Origin: Anabaena sphaerica FACHB-251
GTDB taxonomy: Bacteria > Cyanobacteriota > Cyanobacteriia > Cyanobacteriales > Nostocaceae
DNA: 64,000 bases
Direction: 5' to 3'
Assembly: GCF_014696825.1 (NCBI RefSeq)
Contig: NZ_JACJQU010000020.1
Location: 1 to 64,000 of the forward strand
How positions within the stretch are numbered: position 1 is the stretch's first letter; each line of letters begins with the position of its first letter. Below, one piece after another: positions 39,384-48,613 of this stretch. The notes under the pieces were generated by a model. The model worked only from the letters and a program-made list of their open reading frames with translations. It was not told where the DNA came from and did not search any database. A program made the position numbers and the translations under genes.

Positions 39384-40559
39384 ATGGATATCCTTACGCT
39401 AAATCAACAAGATATACGCGAACTACAGAGGCAATGTCTTCATCACAACATTTTTCCCATAGACCTTTCCTGGTGTGCATTTACGAAAAGTCCTGAACCT
39501 GTATATCAGCTTCTCCAGCCTCTTCTTGATGAGTGTATAGAGAATCTTCAAATTCTTAATACAGACGAACTCCGTATCTTACTTGATGCCATGCCTCCTG
39601 GTATTCTTATGGGAATAGGTAAGATTGATACTCCACCATCACAACAACAATATAGACGCATCGCAAATCAATATATAACAATGTTAGTAGAGCGATGTTA
39701 CTCACCATTACGTGATGTTATACACATTGATCCTAATTCCAGCAGTGTGCTTTTGGAATGCCCAGAACTAAAAAATTGTTTTGATGATGACGGTCTACTC
39801 ATCTTAAATAAAGAGTTTACACTCCTACCCGGTGGTATCAAATATCGGGGAAAAATACTTCACTACCACCAATTCCTACGACGATCATTCTCAGCCGAAC
39901 CCAATTTTGATTTCCTTGAGCGGTTTGCTGATCATTCTCGAATAACGAACAATCAATGCCGGATTGCTATAGATCATCGTAGGATTATGTCTGAAAAAGA
40001 ATATCGGCGAATTATGGAGTATGATCATTGGTACGGACCTCTAGTATTTGATACTTCAAGAATTGATGATCTGAATTATGTGGGTGTCACAGTAAAAACG
40101 AGAAAACATCCATCACCATTTGATAACAATTATGTTCTTGATCATACAGAAATTTATTGGAAGTCAGATAGATCAACTTCGGTCAAAACATTGGAAATTG
40201 AAGAAATAGCTTCGAGCAAAGATAACTATGAGGGCTGGCATATCAATAGATACATACACTCAGAGCGTGATACAGCAAACAAGACTCTGCGGCACTTTGA
40301 TGGTGCAGTTAAACTCTATTCTTCTGATAATTATAGGGATCGACACAACACCAATATGCCAAGCCATGCAAAAGCTAATCACTATATAAAAATGTTCCGA
40401 ATTGACGGCAATATTGATCTTAACGAATGGGTAGCTCTTTTGAGCTTCTATTTTCGAGGTAATGAAATGATTACGGAGTATTTTGATCCACAAACCTTCG
40501 ATCAGGAATTTCGACCAGTTATTGAGCAATATAAAAATTCTACAAACACAGCGTGCTAG
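39384..40559 (+). CDS. Hypothetical protein of the accessory region
   Basis: 391 residues, not recognised. No transmembrane segment or signal peptide is visible. The N-terminal ~130 residues are helical (LNQQDIRELQRQCLHHNIFP). The rest is rich in His, Asp, Tyr and Arg (LERFADHSRITNNQCRIAID, RRIMEYDHWYGPLVFD, HFDGAVKLYSSDNYRDRH). Codon use and composition are AT-rich like the neighbours. The start ATG follows GAGTGAGAA. It lies between the HEPN-like gene and the DUF433/DUF5615 pair, which suggests an accessory role, but no activity can be assigned from motifs. Confidence 0.5.
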   Translation: MDILTLNQQDIRELQRQCLHHNIFPIDLSWCAFTKSPEPVYQLLQPLLDECIENLQILNTDELRILLDAMPPGILMGIGKIDTPPSQQQYRRIANQYITMLVERCYSPLRDVIHIDPNSSSVLLECPELKNCFDDDGLLILNKEFTLLPGGIKYRGKILHYHQFLRRSFSAEPNFDFLERFADHSRITNNQCRIAIDHRRIMSEKEYRRIMEYDHWYGPLVFDTSRIDDLNYVGVTVKTRKHPSPFDNNYVLDHTEIYWKSDRSTSVKTLEIEEIASSKDNYEGWHINRYIHSERDTANKTLRHFDGAVKLYSSDNYRDRHNTNMPSHAKANHYIKMFRIDGNIDLNEWVALLSFYFRGNEMITEYFDPQTFDQEFRPVIEQYKNSTNTAC

Positions 40560-40606
40560 ATGATCCTAAAATTATATAAACTAAAGATTAAACCGCAGGA
40601 AAAATC

Positions 40607-40831
40607 ATGAATTATCAAGACATTATTACCATTGAACCTGGAAAACGCAGTGGAAAACCTTGCATTCGCGGAATGCGTATTACTGTGTACGACATTTTAG
40701 AATATTTAGCAGGTGGGATGACAGAAGCCGAAATTCTGGAAGATTTTTCAGAACTGACATCTGAAGATATTAAAGCTTGTCTTGCTTTTGCTGCTGACCG
40801 AGAGAAAAGGTTATTTGTTGCATCTTTATGA
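40607..40831 (+). CDS. DUF433 antitoxin-like protein
   Basis: 74 residues with the DUF433 helix-turn-helix signature: ITIEPGKRSGKPCIRGMRIT, then YDILEYLAGGMTEAEILEDF, then LTSEDIKACLAFAADREK. It is the usual upstream partner of a DUF5615 PIN-like protein and is thought to act as an antitoxin and autoregulator. Its last 4 bp overlap the next start (ATGA), so the pair is translationally coupled. A GCAGGAAAAATC stretch precedes the ATG. Toxin-antitoxin function is inferred from family pairing. Confidence 0.88.
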   Translation: MNYQDIITIEPGKRSGKPCIRGMRITVYDILEYLAGGMTEAEILEDFSELTSEDIKACLAFAADREKRLFVASL

Positions 40832-41160
40832 AACTGCTATTAGACGAAAATTTATCAGATCGGATTGTTGATAAAATTCTTGATTTGTATCCTGATTCTC
40901 AACACGTTAAAACTTTAGGACTTATAAATACTGATGATGCCATTATCTGGGAATTCGCCAAAATGAATAGTTTTGTGATTATTTCCAAAGATTCTGACTT
41001 TCATCAACGTAGTTTACTTTATGGTCATCCACCCAAATTTATTTATCTGCGTATTGGTAATAGTCCCACATCAAAGATTGTGCAGATTTTGAGAGATAAT
41101 TTGTCCACAATTACCCAATTTGATAGTAGTGACCTGGAAAGTATTTTGGTATTAACTTAA
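40828..41160 (+). CDS. DUF5615 PIN-like toxin candidate
   Basis: 110 residues. MKLLLDENLSDRIVDKIL opens with the Asp/Glu pair of the PIN-like fold. TDDAIIWEFAKMNSFVIISK and DSDFHQRSLLYG add further acidic residues in the expected places, and PPKFIYLRIGN closes the core. DUF5615 proteins pair with DUF433 and are candidate ribonuclease toxins. The pair overlaps by 4 bp. It is complete and probably functional. The activity of this family is less proven than that of VapC. Confidence 0.88.
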   Translation: MKLLLDENLSDRIVDKILDLYPDSQHVKTLGLINTDDAIIWEFAKMNSFVIISKDSDFHQRSLLYGHPPKFIYLRIGNSPTSKIVQILRDNLSTITQFDSSDLESILVLT

Positions 41161-41267
41161 TTACACTCCCAGATATTGGAGATTTATATTTTCTGATATA
41201 CAAATCATGCGTAAAGATATTTTAACCAAAAGTCTCTGAAATATATTGTAAATGTTTCTGTACCGGA

Positions 41268-41305
41268 GCGATCGCTCTTTCCTTTCTCTCTGAATAAGCG
41301 ATCGC
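41268..41305. repeat. HIP1-ended repeat, copy 2
   Basis: GCGATCGCTC, a CCTTTCTCTC core and AAGCGATCGC, matching the layout of 39142-39184. Confidence 0.7.
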
Positions 41306-41371
41306 ACTGTATCTTGAACCAGACCCCATCGAATTAAAATCAGGAGCAATTTTGCGGGAGGTTTTGGTCGG

Positions 41372-41551
41372 ATGACCCGCAACCGTCGCATGAATGCAGA
41401 TGAAGTTGAACGTATTTTGCAGCGTTATGGATTTGAATTGATTTCTCAAAAGGGTAGTCATCGTAAGTGGAGAAATATTGATCGCCAACTACAAGTAATT
41501 GTCCCTTATCACAAGGGACACTTGCGTAAGCCCTATTTAAAGAAGTTTTAA
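41372..41551 (+). CDS. HicA-like toxin, orphan
   Basis: A 59-residue frame, MTRNRRMNADEVERILQRYG, then FELISQKGSHRKWRNIDRQ, then VIVPYHKGHLRKPYLKKF. The GSH motif holds the catalytic His of HicA mRNA interferases, and the dsRBD-like order is kept. GGAG lies about 11 nt upstream. No hicB follows; the next 230 bp hold no frame of that kind. It is either a solitary toxin or the remnant of a decayed hicAB pair. Family assignment is good; activity is unknown. Confidence 0.7.
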   Translation: MTRNRRMNADEVERILQRYGFELISQKGSHRKWRNIDRQLQVIVPYHKGHLRKPYLKKF

Positions 41552-41782
41552 ATTTTTCATCTTCCTGAGATTAACTCTGGATGCTGATATTTTCATAACT
41601 GTATTTTTGTTAACTATTAGCTTAACAAGCTTGTATTGAATGCTACTTTCGTGTAACATTATTGATTGTTTGTGAAATAACCTTTTTTCTGGCTTTTCAC
41701 TCAATTTCTAATTCCGTATCGTGCCAGGACTACTTGGTAAATTACCTGTACGTCTTATTTATTTTCTTCGCCAGGTGAAAAA

Positions 41783-42577
41783 ATGCTATTGTTCTTAAAG
41801 CTGATTGATTATTTATTAGCAGCTGTTTTTATCAGTGCTGCCATCATCCTTTACTTTGATTCTAGCAATCAACAATATGTAATAGCTGGAGCCGGAGCTT
41901 TAGCTGTTGCCATTTTTTTGTTTCTACTCAACAGAAGCTCGGTTAACAATGCCCTTAAGGAATCACAACAGGCTGAACTACAAAAAAAAGCTGAACTCTA
42001 CACCTCTTTATTAACTCATAGTAACTCTTTGGAAAACAATACAATCGTCCCTGCCAGAGCCAAAGCTTTAGAGTATTGTCAAGATTTGATTAATGATTAC
42101 AGAGGCACTAGAAACTGGGCAAGAAATCTTTACTATGTCTTGCAAATTTCCACCGTTATTTTGTCTGGTGTCACACCCATTTTAGTCTTAGTAGATAAAT
42201 TAGAAGCAGGACAAGCTTGGCTGAAGTGGCTCCCAGTAATTTGTCCGGCTCTTGCTTCTATTGTCGCTAGTATTGTCACCTCTTTCCCTTTTCAAAAAAA
42301 TTGGGTTGCAGCTAACACAACTGTTGAATTGTTAGAAGCAGAACAAGAAAAATTTATTTTGGGTATTTCACCTGCTTATCGTTGTTATGATGTTTCTGGA
42401 GAAGCTGAACAACAACAAAGAGTAAGTCAAGCCGTCGAATCGTTTATCAACCAAGTAAATAACATTCACCTGCAACAAGTTCAACAAGCAACTGAACAAC
42501 AACCGGAGAAGAAGAAAGAGACAACCACAACCGAAGAATCTAGTTCTGATAAACCCAAAACCGAACAACCTGCTTAA
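41783..42577 (+). CDS. DUF4231 (SLATT-like) membrane protein
   Basis: 264 residues with four predicted helices: residues ~2-25, ~32-49, ~115-136 and ~145-169. A helical region separates the pairs, and a Gln/Lys/Thr-rich tail follows. The pattern NDYRGTRNWARNLYYVLQIS, then FPFQKNWVAANTTVELLEAE, matches DUF4231, which groups with the SLATT two-helix effectors often found beside nucleotide-signal defence genes. No SMODS or SLOG gene is visible here. A membrane-perturbing role is inference. A strong terminator follows. Confidence 0.72.
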   Translation: MLLFLKLIDYLLAAVFISAAIILYFDSSNQQYVIAGAGALAVAIFLFLLNRSSVNNALKESQQAELQKKAELYTSLLTHSNSLENNTIVPARAKALEYCQDLINDYRGTRNWARNLYYVLQISTVILSGVTPILVLVDKLEAGQAWLKWLPVICPALASIVASIVTSFPFQKNWVAANTTVELLEAEQEKFILGISPAYRCYDVSGEAEQQQRVSQAVESFINQVNNIHLQQVQQATEQQPEKKKETTTTEESSSDKPKTEQPA

Positions 42578-42613
42578 GGTATTACCAAAATATAATTTAT
42601 TTAATCTTGTGGT

Positions 42614-42636
42614 GCGGGCATCTTGCCCGCTTTTTT
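42614..42636 (+). terminator. Rho-independent terminator of the DUF4231 gene
   Basis: GCGGGCA/TGCCCGC with a 3-nt loop, followed by TTTTTT. The T run overlaps the stop codon of the convergent cheA-type gene (42635). Confidence 0.9.
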
Positions 42637-45601
42637 AATTATTAGCAGATCCTGTTTCCGCAATTCTAAAAATAATTTCTTCCAATGTTCTCAACAAATC
42701 TTGTTCATTATAAGGTTTAGAAAAATAAGCTCTAGCTCCTAGTTGCATCGCTAGTTGACGATGTTTATTACTACTACGAGAAGTCAACATAGCAACAGGA
42801 ATACTTTTTAAATCATCATGAGATTTCACCCGTTCTAAAAAGCTATAACCATCAAGACGCGGCATCTCAATATCACAAATTACAGCTTGCACTTTTAACC
42901 CACTCTCTAGCTTTTCCCACGCATCTTGACCATCTTTAGCCTGTTCAACCTGATACCCTCCCTTTTCCAGAGTTAGAGCTAAATAACGCCGGACATTAAT
43001 CGAGTCATCGACAATCAAAATTATGCCTTTTTGATGAGTATATCTAGCTATAGGTTTAGGCTTTTGTGGTTTGAGAAAAGCTGTTTTTAATTTAGTTGTC
43101 GGTAATTTATTAGTTTTATGAGGACGTTGATTGTTTGTTGCCCAAGATACTAATTCATTAGTATTTACTAATGGCACTACCCGACCATCACCAAGCATTG
43201 TACAGTTACTAAAACCATCTGGTAAAGGTATATTTCCTTCAACTTGACGAATTGCCACTTCTTGCTCACCCCAGCAACGGTCTATTTGCACAGCTATGGG
43301 TTGATGATCATTTTTGATGATTAACACACTACTAGCGTTAATTCCTGTGGCACTTTCTATCTCTAAATGATGGTAGTGAGAACAATTAAATTCAAAGTAA
43401 TTACCCAAACGCATTAAAGGTAGCATGGTATCTTGCCATTTGAGAAATTCCCCACCATCCATGGAGAAAACCTGCTCATTATCTAGTAAAAAGATTTCCG
43501 CAACTACATCTGTAGGAAATGCCAAGACCAGGCGATGGTGTGGATTGCTGCCAGTATCGCTTTCTACTAACAAAACTCGCGCTACAGACAGTGTGAATGG
43601 TACTGATAAAGTAAAAGTTGTACCAATTCCTAGCTGTGTATCAACTTTCACATCGCCCCGCACTAGTTGTAGATTATTACGAACTACATCCATTCCCACA
43701 CCACGACCAGATAAAGCTGTAACTTGATCAGAAGTAGTAAACCCAGGCTCAAAAATTAGTGATAATAGTTCTTCTTCACTAGCAGTAGCTATCAATGCTG
43801 TATCCAAACCCATAGCTACAGCGCGGTGGCGAATTTTTTCTAAAGAAATACCTCTACCATCATCACTGATGGCAATGATGGTGCGATCGCTGCGATGATA
43901 TCCTTTAATTTCAATCAATCCTTGTTCGGGTTTTCCTAAAGCGTAACGGGTAGCTGTATCTTCAATTCCATGATCAAAAGCATTACGTAATAAGTGCATT
44001 AAAGGCTCATTCAAAGCCTCTAAAATGCTGCGTTCAATTAAAGTTTTACCACCTTCAATTTTTAACTGAACGTTTTTGCCATACTCAACATTTAAATCCC
44101 GAATTGCTCTAGGAAAACGCTCGACTAAATCCGATAAAGGACGCATCCGCACTTGCGTTAATTTTCTCTGTACTTGCTTAGATGTTTTATTCAGCTTCCT
44201 CGCAATTTGGTCTGTATCATCAACACTGAGTTGAATATCACTAGCAACTTCTGCTACCTGAACAATAGTTTCCATTACATCCTGAGATAACAGGTTGAAT
44301 TTTTGATAGCGATCTATTTCTATCCCATTCACCCCAGATTCTTTTACCATTTCTTCTGATGTTGATATTCCCGAAGAGATAGTTTGGGTAATAATTTTCT
44401 CATAGACCAAACGCACTTCTTGATTTTCTTGGTGAAGAGTTTGTACTCGTTGGCTCAGTCCCAAAACTAGTTTGCGTAATCTTTCTAATTGAGAATTTAA
44501 TCCATTGCGCTGAATGAGTATTTCTCCAAATAAATCATTAATTTCCTCTAATTGCTTACTTGGAACTCGAACTGTATTTTCATGAGTTTCCTTATCTTTA
44601 GAAACTCCAATAATTTCGCCTTTGCGTTCAATATGTTTATAGTCTAGCGAGGGAAGTTGTTGAGTAAATGCTATATTTGGGTCAGGAAACTCAACAGCAT
44701 TAATTTCTGGTGGTAATTCTATCTCTAAAGATTCTAAATCAGGAATTAGCTCCTCTTCTACTAAGGTAATTTCCTGATTTTTTGCTGGAATATTATTAAC
44801 CTGTTGCTGATTATGGCTAACAACTACTTCAACTAATTCAATTTTTGTGGGTAATTTATCTCTTTGATTTGTCAGGACTAAAGCTTGCGATCGCCTCCAT
44901 GATTGCAATGCTAACTGAGAAATTTCTACACAGCGATTAGACTGAGTTTCTAAATAATGACCAACTGACTCACAAAGTTGGGTAAAAGCAGGTAACTGAA
45001 GCATTTCTCCCAACCCACCCAACTCCGCAGCCATCACCCCCACTTCCGACTGTAAATCATTTGCAGAACTATTTGCTAATAGAGATTCTAAATGCTGCAA
45101 ACATTCTTCAACTTCTGTTTCAAACAACAAAGGAATAATTTCTTGACCATCTTCTGGTGATAGCATGGTAGTAATATCCTCTGGAGAAGGATCACCCAAA
45201 CGCTCATGCAGTTCATCAAAAATCGGGTAACAAAAAGTTCTCAACCATTTATCATCTAGAGATTTTCTCTCGGATAATAAATCTACAATTTGCCTTAACC
45301 AGTCAACTCCAGATAACAATAAACTCTGTAAATGAGTATCAATTTCCAGAGATTTTTTCCGAGTTTTTAAGACCTTAAAAGAATCTTCTAAACGATGAGC
45401 CAAATTACTCAACACTTTAAAACCCATCATGGCCGCACCACCTTTAATTGAATGTGCGGTTCGCATAGCGGCATTAATCTTGTCTAAATCGAGGTGTTTA
45501 CTAGTATCGATTTCCAGCAAGATATTTTCTAAAGTATTCAAATAATCAGTTGCTTCTTCCAGAAACTGCATCTGAATTTCCAATTCTTTATCATTGGTCA
45601 T
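42635..45601 (-). CDS. CheA-type hybrid histidine kinase with REC domain
   Basis: 988 residues. The N-terminal Hpt domain has its phospho-His in RTAHSIKGGAAMMGF (~49). A long linker follows. The kinase core has the dimerisation region, HLLRNAFDHGIEDT (N box), SDDGRGIS, and GRGVGMDVVRNNL. Then come a CheW-like domain and a C-terminal receiver (IILIVDDSINVRRYLAL, with Asp in VICDIEMPRLDGYSF). This matches the PixL/HmpE class that controls type IV pilus-driven motility in cyanobacteria. It is the last gene of the cluster PATAN-REC, CheW, MCP, CheA. Confidence 0.93.
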   Translation of the reverse strand: MTNDKELEIQMQFLEEATDYLNTLENILLEIDTSKHLDLDKINAAMRTAHSIKGGAAMMGFKVLSNLAHRLEDSFKVLKTRKKSLEIDTHLQSLLLSGVDWLRQIVDLLSERKSLDDKWLRTFCYPIFDELHERLGDPSPEDITTMLSPEDGQEIIPLLFETEVEECLQHLESLLANSSANDLQSEVGVMAAELGGLGEMLQLPAFTQLCESVGHYLETQSNRCVEISQLALQSWRRSQALVLTNQRDKLPTKIELVEVVVSHNQQQVNNIPAKNQEITLVEEELIPDLESLEIELPPEINAVEFPDPNIAFTQQLPSLDYKHIERKGEIIGVSKDKETHENTVRVPSKQLEEINDLFGEILIQRNGLNSQLERLRKLVLGLSQRVQTLHQENQEVRLVYEKIITQTISSGISTSEEMVKESGVNGIEIDRYQKFNLLSQDVMETIVQVAEVASDIQLSVDDTDQIARKLNKTSKQVQRKLTQVRMRPLSDLVERFPRAIRDLNVEYGKNVQLKIEGGKTLIERSILEALNEPLMHLLRNAFDHGIEDTATRYALGKPEQGLIEIKGYHRSDRTIIAISDDGRGISLEKIRHRAVAMGLDTALIATASEEELLSLIFEPGFTTSDQVTALSGRGVGMDVVRNNLQLVRGDVKVDTQLGIGTTFTLSVPFTLSVARVLLVESDTGSNPHHRLVLAFPTDVVAEIFLLDNEQVFSMDGGEFLKWQDTMLPLMRLGNYFEFNCSHYHHLEIESATGINASSVLIIKNDHQPIAVQIDRCWGEQEVAIRQVEGNIPLPDGFSNCTMLGDGRVVPLVNTNELVSWATNNQRPHKTNKLPTTKLKTAFLKPQKPKPIARYTHQKGIILIVDDSINVRRYLALTLEKGGYQVEQAKDGQDAWEKLESGLKVQAVICDIEMPRLDGYSFLERVKSHDDLKSIPVAMLTSRSSNKHRQLAMQLGARAYFSKPYNEQDLLRTLEEIIFRIAETGSANN

Positions 45602-45626
45602 AAATTATTATTCCTTAGTCATTAGT

Positions 45627-45754
45627 TACAGCAGGAGTCAGGAGTCAGTAGAGACGTTCCGGCGGAACGTCTGTACAGGAGTCAGGAGTAAAACTGGCTT
45701 TGTGTATAGGTTTCAATTTAAATTCTGTACCTCCTTGATCTGCAATCTGCTGTA
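45627..45754. repeat. TACAGCAG-ended repeat, copy 3 (inverted)
   Basis: It lies between the cheA-type and MCP genes. Relative to copies 1 and 2 it is reversed, lacks about 45 bp of the middle, and contains an extra GTAGAGACGTTCCGGCGGAA segment between two GGAGTCA runs. The ends are TACAGCAG and CTGCTGTA. Confidence 0.85.
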
Positions 45755-45791
45755 TTAATCATTCATTATTAGCCGAGAATAAATTACTGAA

Positions 45792-48017
45792 TTAATTAAT
45801 TTTAAAATTCTCAACCTGATTTTGTAGTCGCTGGGAAATCTCAGCAGTTTGTTGTAAAGATGCAGAAATTTGCCGGGAAGAATCGCTAGTGCGTTGTGAA
45901 ATAGCAACAATATCTTTGCTCAATTGATTGACAATTTGTGATGTTTGCTCTGGAGAAACAGAAGCCGTAGAAATTGACTTGATAAAATCGTTGATTTGCT
46001 GCGAAATATCCACAAATTCACTTAAACTCTGCTGGGCATCTGCGGCGATTTGCGTACTCTCAATTACCTGATTTGTCCCCACCTCCATTGCTTTGACGAC
46101 TTCAGTTGTATCTCGTTTAATTTTTTCGACAATTTGCTCAATTTCTTGAGTAGCAGAAGCACTACGTGCCGCTAACTCCCCTACCTCTTCAGCGACAACA
46201 GCAAAACCTTGACCTTCTTCTCCTGCACGCGCTGCTTCAATTCCTGCATTAATGGCCAACAAATTAGTTTGCATAGCAACTTGGTTAATTAAAGACACCA
46301 CACGAGAAATTTGTTGGGAAGATTCTCCCAAATGCCTAACTTTTTTAGCAGTTTCATCCACAGTTTCTTGCAAAGATACAATATTTTTTACTGTCAAATC
46401 CATCGCTTTTACACTCCTGATAGTGGTGTATTTAGCATGATTAGCAATAGCAGTAATTCCTTGCGCGTCATTCGCTAACGCTTGCATATAATTGGTCATT
46501 TGCTCCACTGTGGCTAAAGTCCGGTTGAACTCCTCAAATTGTGTAGTTGCATCCTCTGAAAAATGATTAATAGCATTTTGATTCAAGCCAATATCTCTAT
46601 TAATTTGACTTGCATTCTGTTTGACGTGGATAACAATATCCCGGAGGCTTTTTAAAATCGAATTAAACACATTGGCAATAGTACCAATTTCCCCATCTTT
46701 AACCTCAACCTGTACTGTCAAATCACCTTTAGCAGCATTTTCTACCTGACTAATTAACTGTAAAAGTTGTAAATGTAGCGTGTTTTTTGGTTGGTATTCT
46801 TGCTCAGATATCGATTCTTTTGCAACCTGAATATCCTGTTCTTTAACCCCAACAGGTAACACATCCTCTTTTTGATTTCCTAGTGTTTCTAAACTCGCAT
46901 ATGCAGAGAAATTTTGCTTTGTTATACTCTTAGCTAACCAAGCTGCAAGCAATGTCATCAATAATGCCATTATTGCTGTGATATGAGCAATCAGCTTCAG
47001 AAATTGTCTTTGCGGGTCTAAAGCAATTGCGCCATCTTTAGCCAGAATTAATTGCCAATTCAGCTTTGGTAAACCTTCTAATTTTTTCAATGGTGCATAA
47101 CTAACCAGTTGTGGCGCTTGATAAATCGTCTCCACTCCTGTGAAAGTATCCAAATTTTCTCGGTTCAGCAAGTTAGCTAACCCAGGATATATTACTGTAG
47201 CTTCTTGACCTAATAAATCCTTCTGGAGACTGAGGAAAAACTTACCATCAGTATCAACTAAATAATAGTCATCGTTATTATCTACGTAATTTTTGATAGA
47301 CTCTATTAACAGTTGTATGGATACACGTGTTCGCACTACAGCAGTAGTTTTTCCTGTCGCTACATCTTTAATAGGTGCAGCAATATAAATCACTACTGCA
47401 TTATTTTTTAAGATTTCTGGTTGACTAATAACAGGAGCATTCGTTCGCAGAACCTCTTGAAAATATTTCAGGTTTTGTTCCTGACTAATAGTTCCACCTT
47501 TAGATTGGATAATCACTTTTCCATTGAGGTTAAAAACCGCCACATGGTCATAGCCTTGATAGGCTGTAATGAAACGGTTTAGCACTGCTTGTTTTTCAGC
47601 AATACTCGTACTTTTACTAAGTTCAGGATTGCTCAGAAATGGCAGAGATGAAAGGATTTGAATATCTCCATATCTGGCCAACATAAAACGGTTAATAATT
47701 TCACCTAAGCTAATTACTTCTTTTTCTTGAGTGCTGATAATTTGTTTACTAATCGATTTGCTACCCAAATTATAGGCAATCATACCAATTCCTAATACTG
47801 GTAATGTGCCGATAGCAATGGAAAAAATTATCGCTTTCGTACTTAATTTCAGTTGCCGTAAATATCTAATTACATTATTACCAGGATAATTATCAGATGT
47901 TTTTATATGAGGCTGTCCAATAATTTCCACTTTCTTATCAGTAATCGGCGCTGATGCCTTAATAGATGCTTTGTTGTTAGCATCACCAGTGTGAGCAGTA
48001 TCGGTTTTATTAATCAT
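45792..48017 (-). CDS. Methyl-accepting chemotaxis protein
   Basis: 741 residues. After an ~50-residue cytoplasmic start, TM1 ([20 protein letters not shown]) leads to a periplasmic dCache-like sensor ([41 protein letters not shown]). TM2 ([20 protein letters not shown]) and a HAMP-like region follow. The signalling domain has the hairpin tip [20 protein letters not shown], extending to [13 protein letters not shown]. This fits the sensor of a PixJ/HmpD-type pathway. It lacks GAF photoreceptor domains, so the input is probably chemical or unknown rather than light. Confidence 0.92.
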   Translation of the reverse strand: MINKTDTAHTGDANNKASIKASAPITDKKVEIIGQPHIKTSDNYPGNNVIRYLRQLKLSTKAIIFSIAIGTLPVLGIGMIAYNLGSKSISKQIISTQEKEVISLGEIINRFMLARYGDIQILSSLPFLSNPELSKSTSIAEKQAVLNRFITAYQGYDHVAVFNLNGKVIIQSKGGTISQEQNLKYFQEVLRTNAPVISQPEILKNNAVVIYIAAPIKDVATGKTTAVVRTRVSIQLLIESIKNYVDNNDDYYLVDTDGKFFLSLQKDLLGQEATVIYPGLANLLNRENLDTFTGVETIYQAPQLVSYAPLKKLEGLPKLNWQLILAKDGAIALDPQRQFLKLIAHITAIMALLMTLLAAWLAKSITKQNFSAYASLETLGNQKEDVLPVGVKEQDIQVAKESISEQEYQPKNTLHLQLLQLISQVENAAKGDLTVQVEVKDGEIGTIANVFNSILKSLRDIVIHVKQNASQINRDIGLNQNAINHFSEDATTQFEEFNRTLATVEQMTNYMQALANDAQGITAIANHAKYTTIRSVKAMDLTVKNIVSLQETVDETAKKVRHLGESSQQISRVVSLINQVAMQTNLLAINAGIEAARAGEEGQGFAVVAEEVGELAARSASATQEIEQIVEKIKRDTTEVVKAMEVGTNQVIESTQIAADAQQSLSEFVDISQQINDFIKSISTASVSPEQTSQIVNQLSKDIVAISQRTSDSSRQISASLQQTAEISQRLQNQVENFKIN

Positions 48018-48081
48018 AAATGAATACCCCTGAATGTCTGTAATAATAACAGTAAAAACTGATTTTTATGAACTTGATAAA

Positions 48082-48579
48082 CTAATCACTACCTGCACTA
48101 GAATAATTTACAATATTACGTGCATCTAACACCAGCAATATTTCTTCTTTTTCTTCCACGCAGCCACACAAATAAGGCACTAAGCTAGTAGCCACTTGCC
48201 CCACAGGAGAATGAATATCATCAGCCCTCAATTTAGTAGTACCTTTGATTTCTTGCACAACTAAACCTAAAAGCTTTGATTCTACTTTGATAACGATAAT
48301 ATTATACTGTCTTAGAGGATGCTCTAGCCCTTCTAAATTAAACATTTTTGGCATATCAATTACCCAAATAACGCGACTACGCCAATTCATCAACCCTAAT
48401 ATACAGGAAGGCATATTAGGCATAGATGTCACAGATTCGACAGGTACAATAATCGCTTCTTGGGTGTGAGTAATGGATAAGACAGCAGTGGTTTGTTGAT
48501 TTATTTGAAACTGAAGATAGCTATCTTCTAATGAGTTTTGTCCTGGTTGATAATAAAGGGTTAGTTGAGATTTTGTCAT
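48082..48579 (-). CDS. CheW-like adaptor
   Basis: 165 residues forming one CheW domain: ILSITHTQEAIIVPVESVTS, then CILGLMNWRSRVIWVIDMPK (the I/LGL-NxRG-like segment, with R-S in place of R-G), NIIVIKVESKLLGLVVQEIK, and LLVLDARNIVN. It bridges the MCP and CheA. The gene is 64 bp upstream of the MCP gene on the same strand. Its position corresponds to pixI/hmpC. The upstream gap to the PATAN gene contains the four-helix-bundle cassette. Confidence 0.88.
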   Translation of the reverse strand: MTKSQLTLYYQPGQNSLEDSYLQFQINQQTTAVLSITHTQEAIIVPVESVTSMPNMPSCILGLMNWRSRVIWVIDMPKMFNLEGLEHPLRQYNIIVIKVESKLLGLVVQEIKGTTKLRADDIHSPVGQVATSLVPYLCGCVEEKEEILLVLDARNIVNYSSAGSD

Positions 48580-48613
48580 TGATTTAATTCAAGTAATTTA
48601 AAATTTATGTGTA

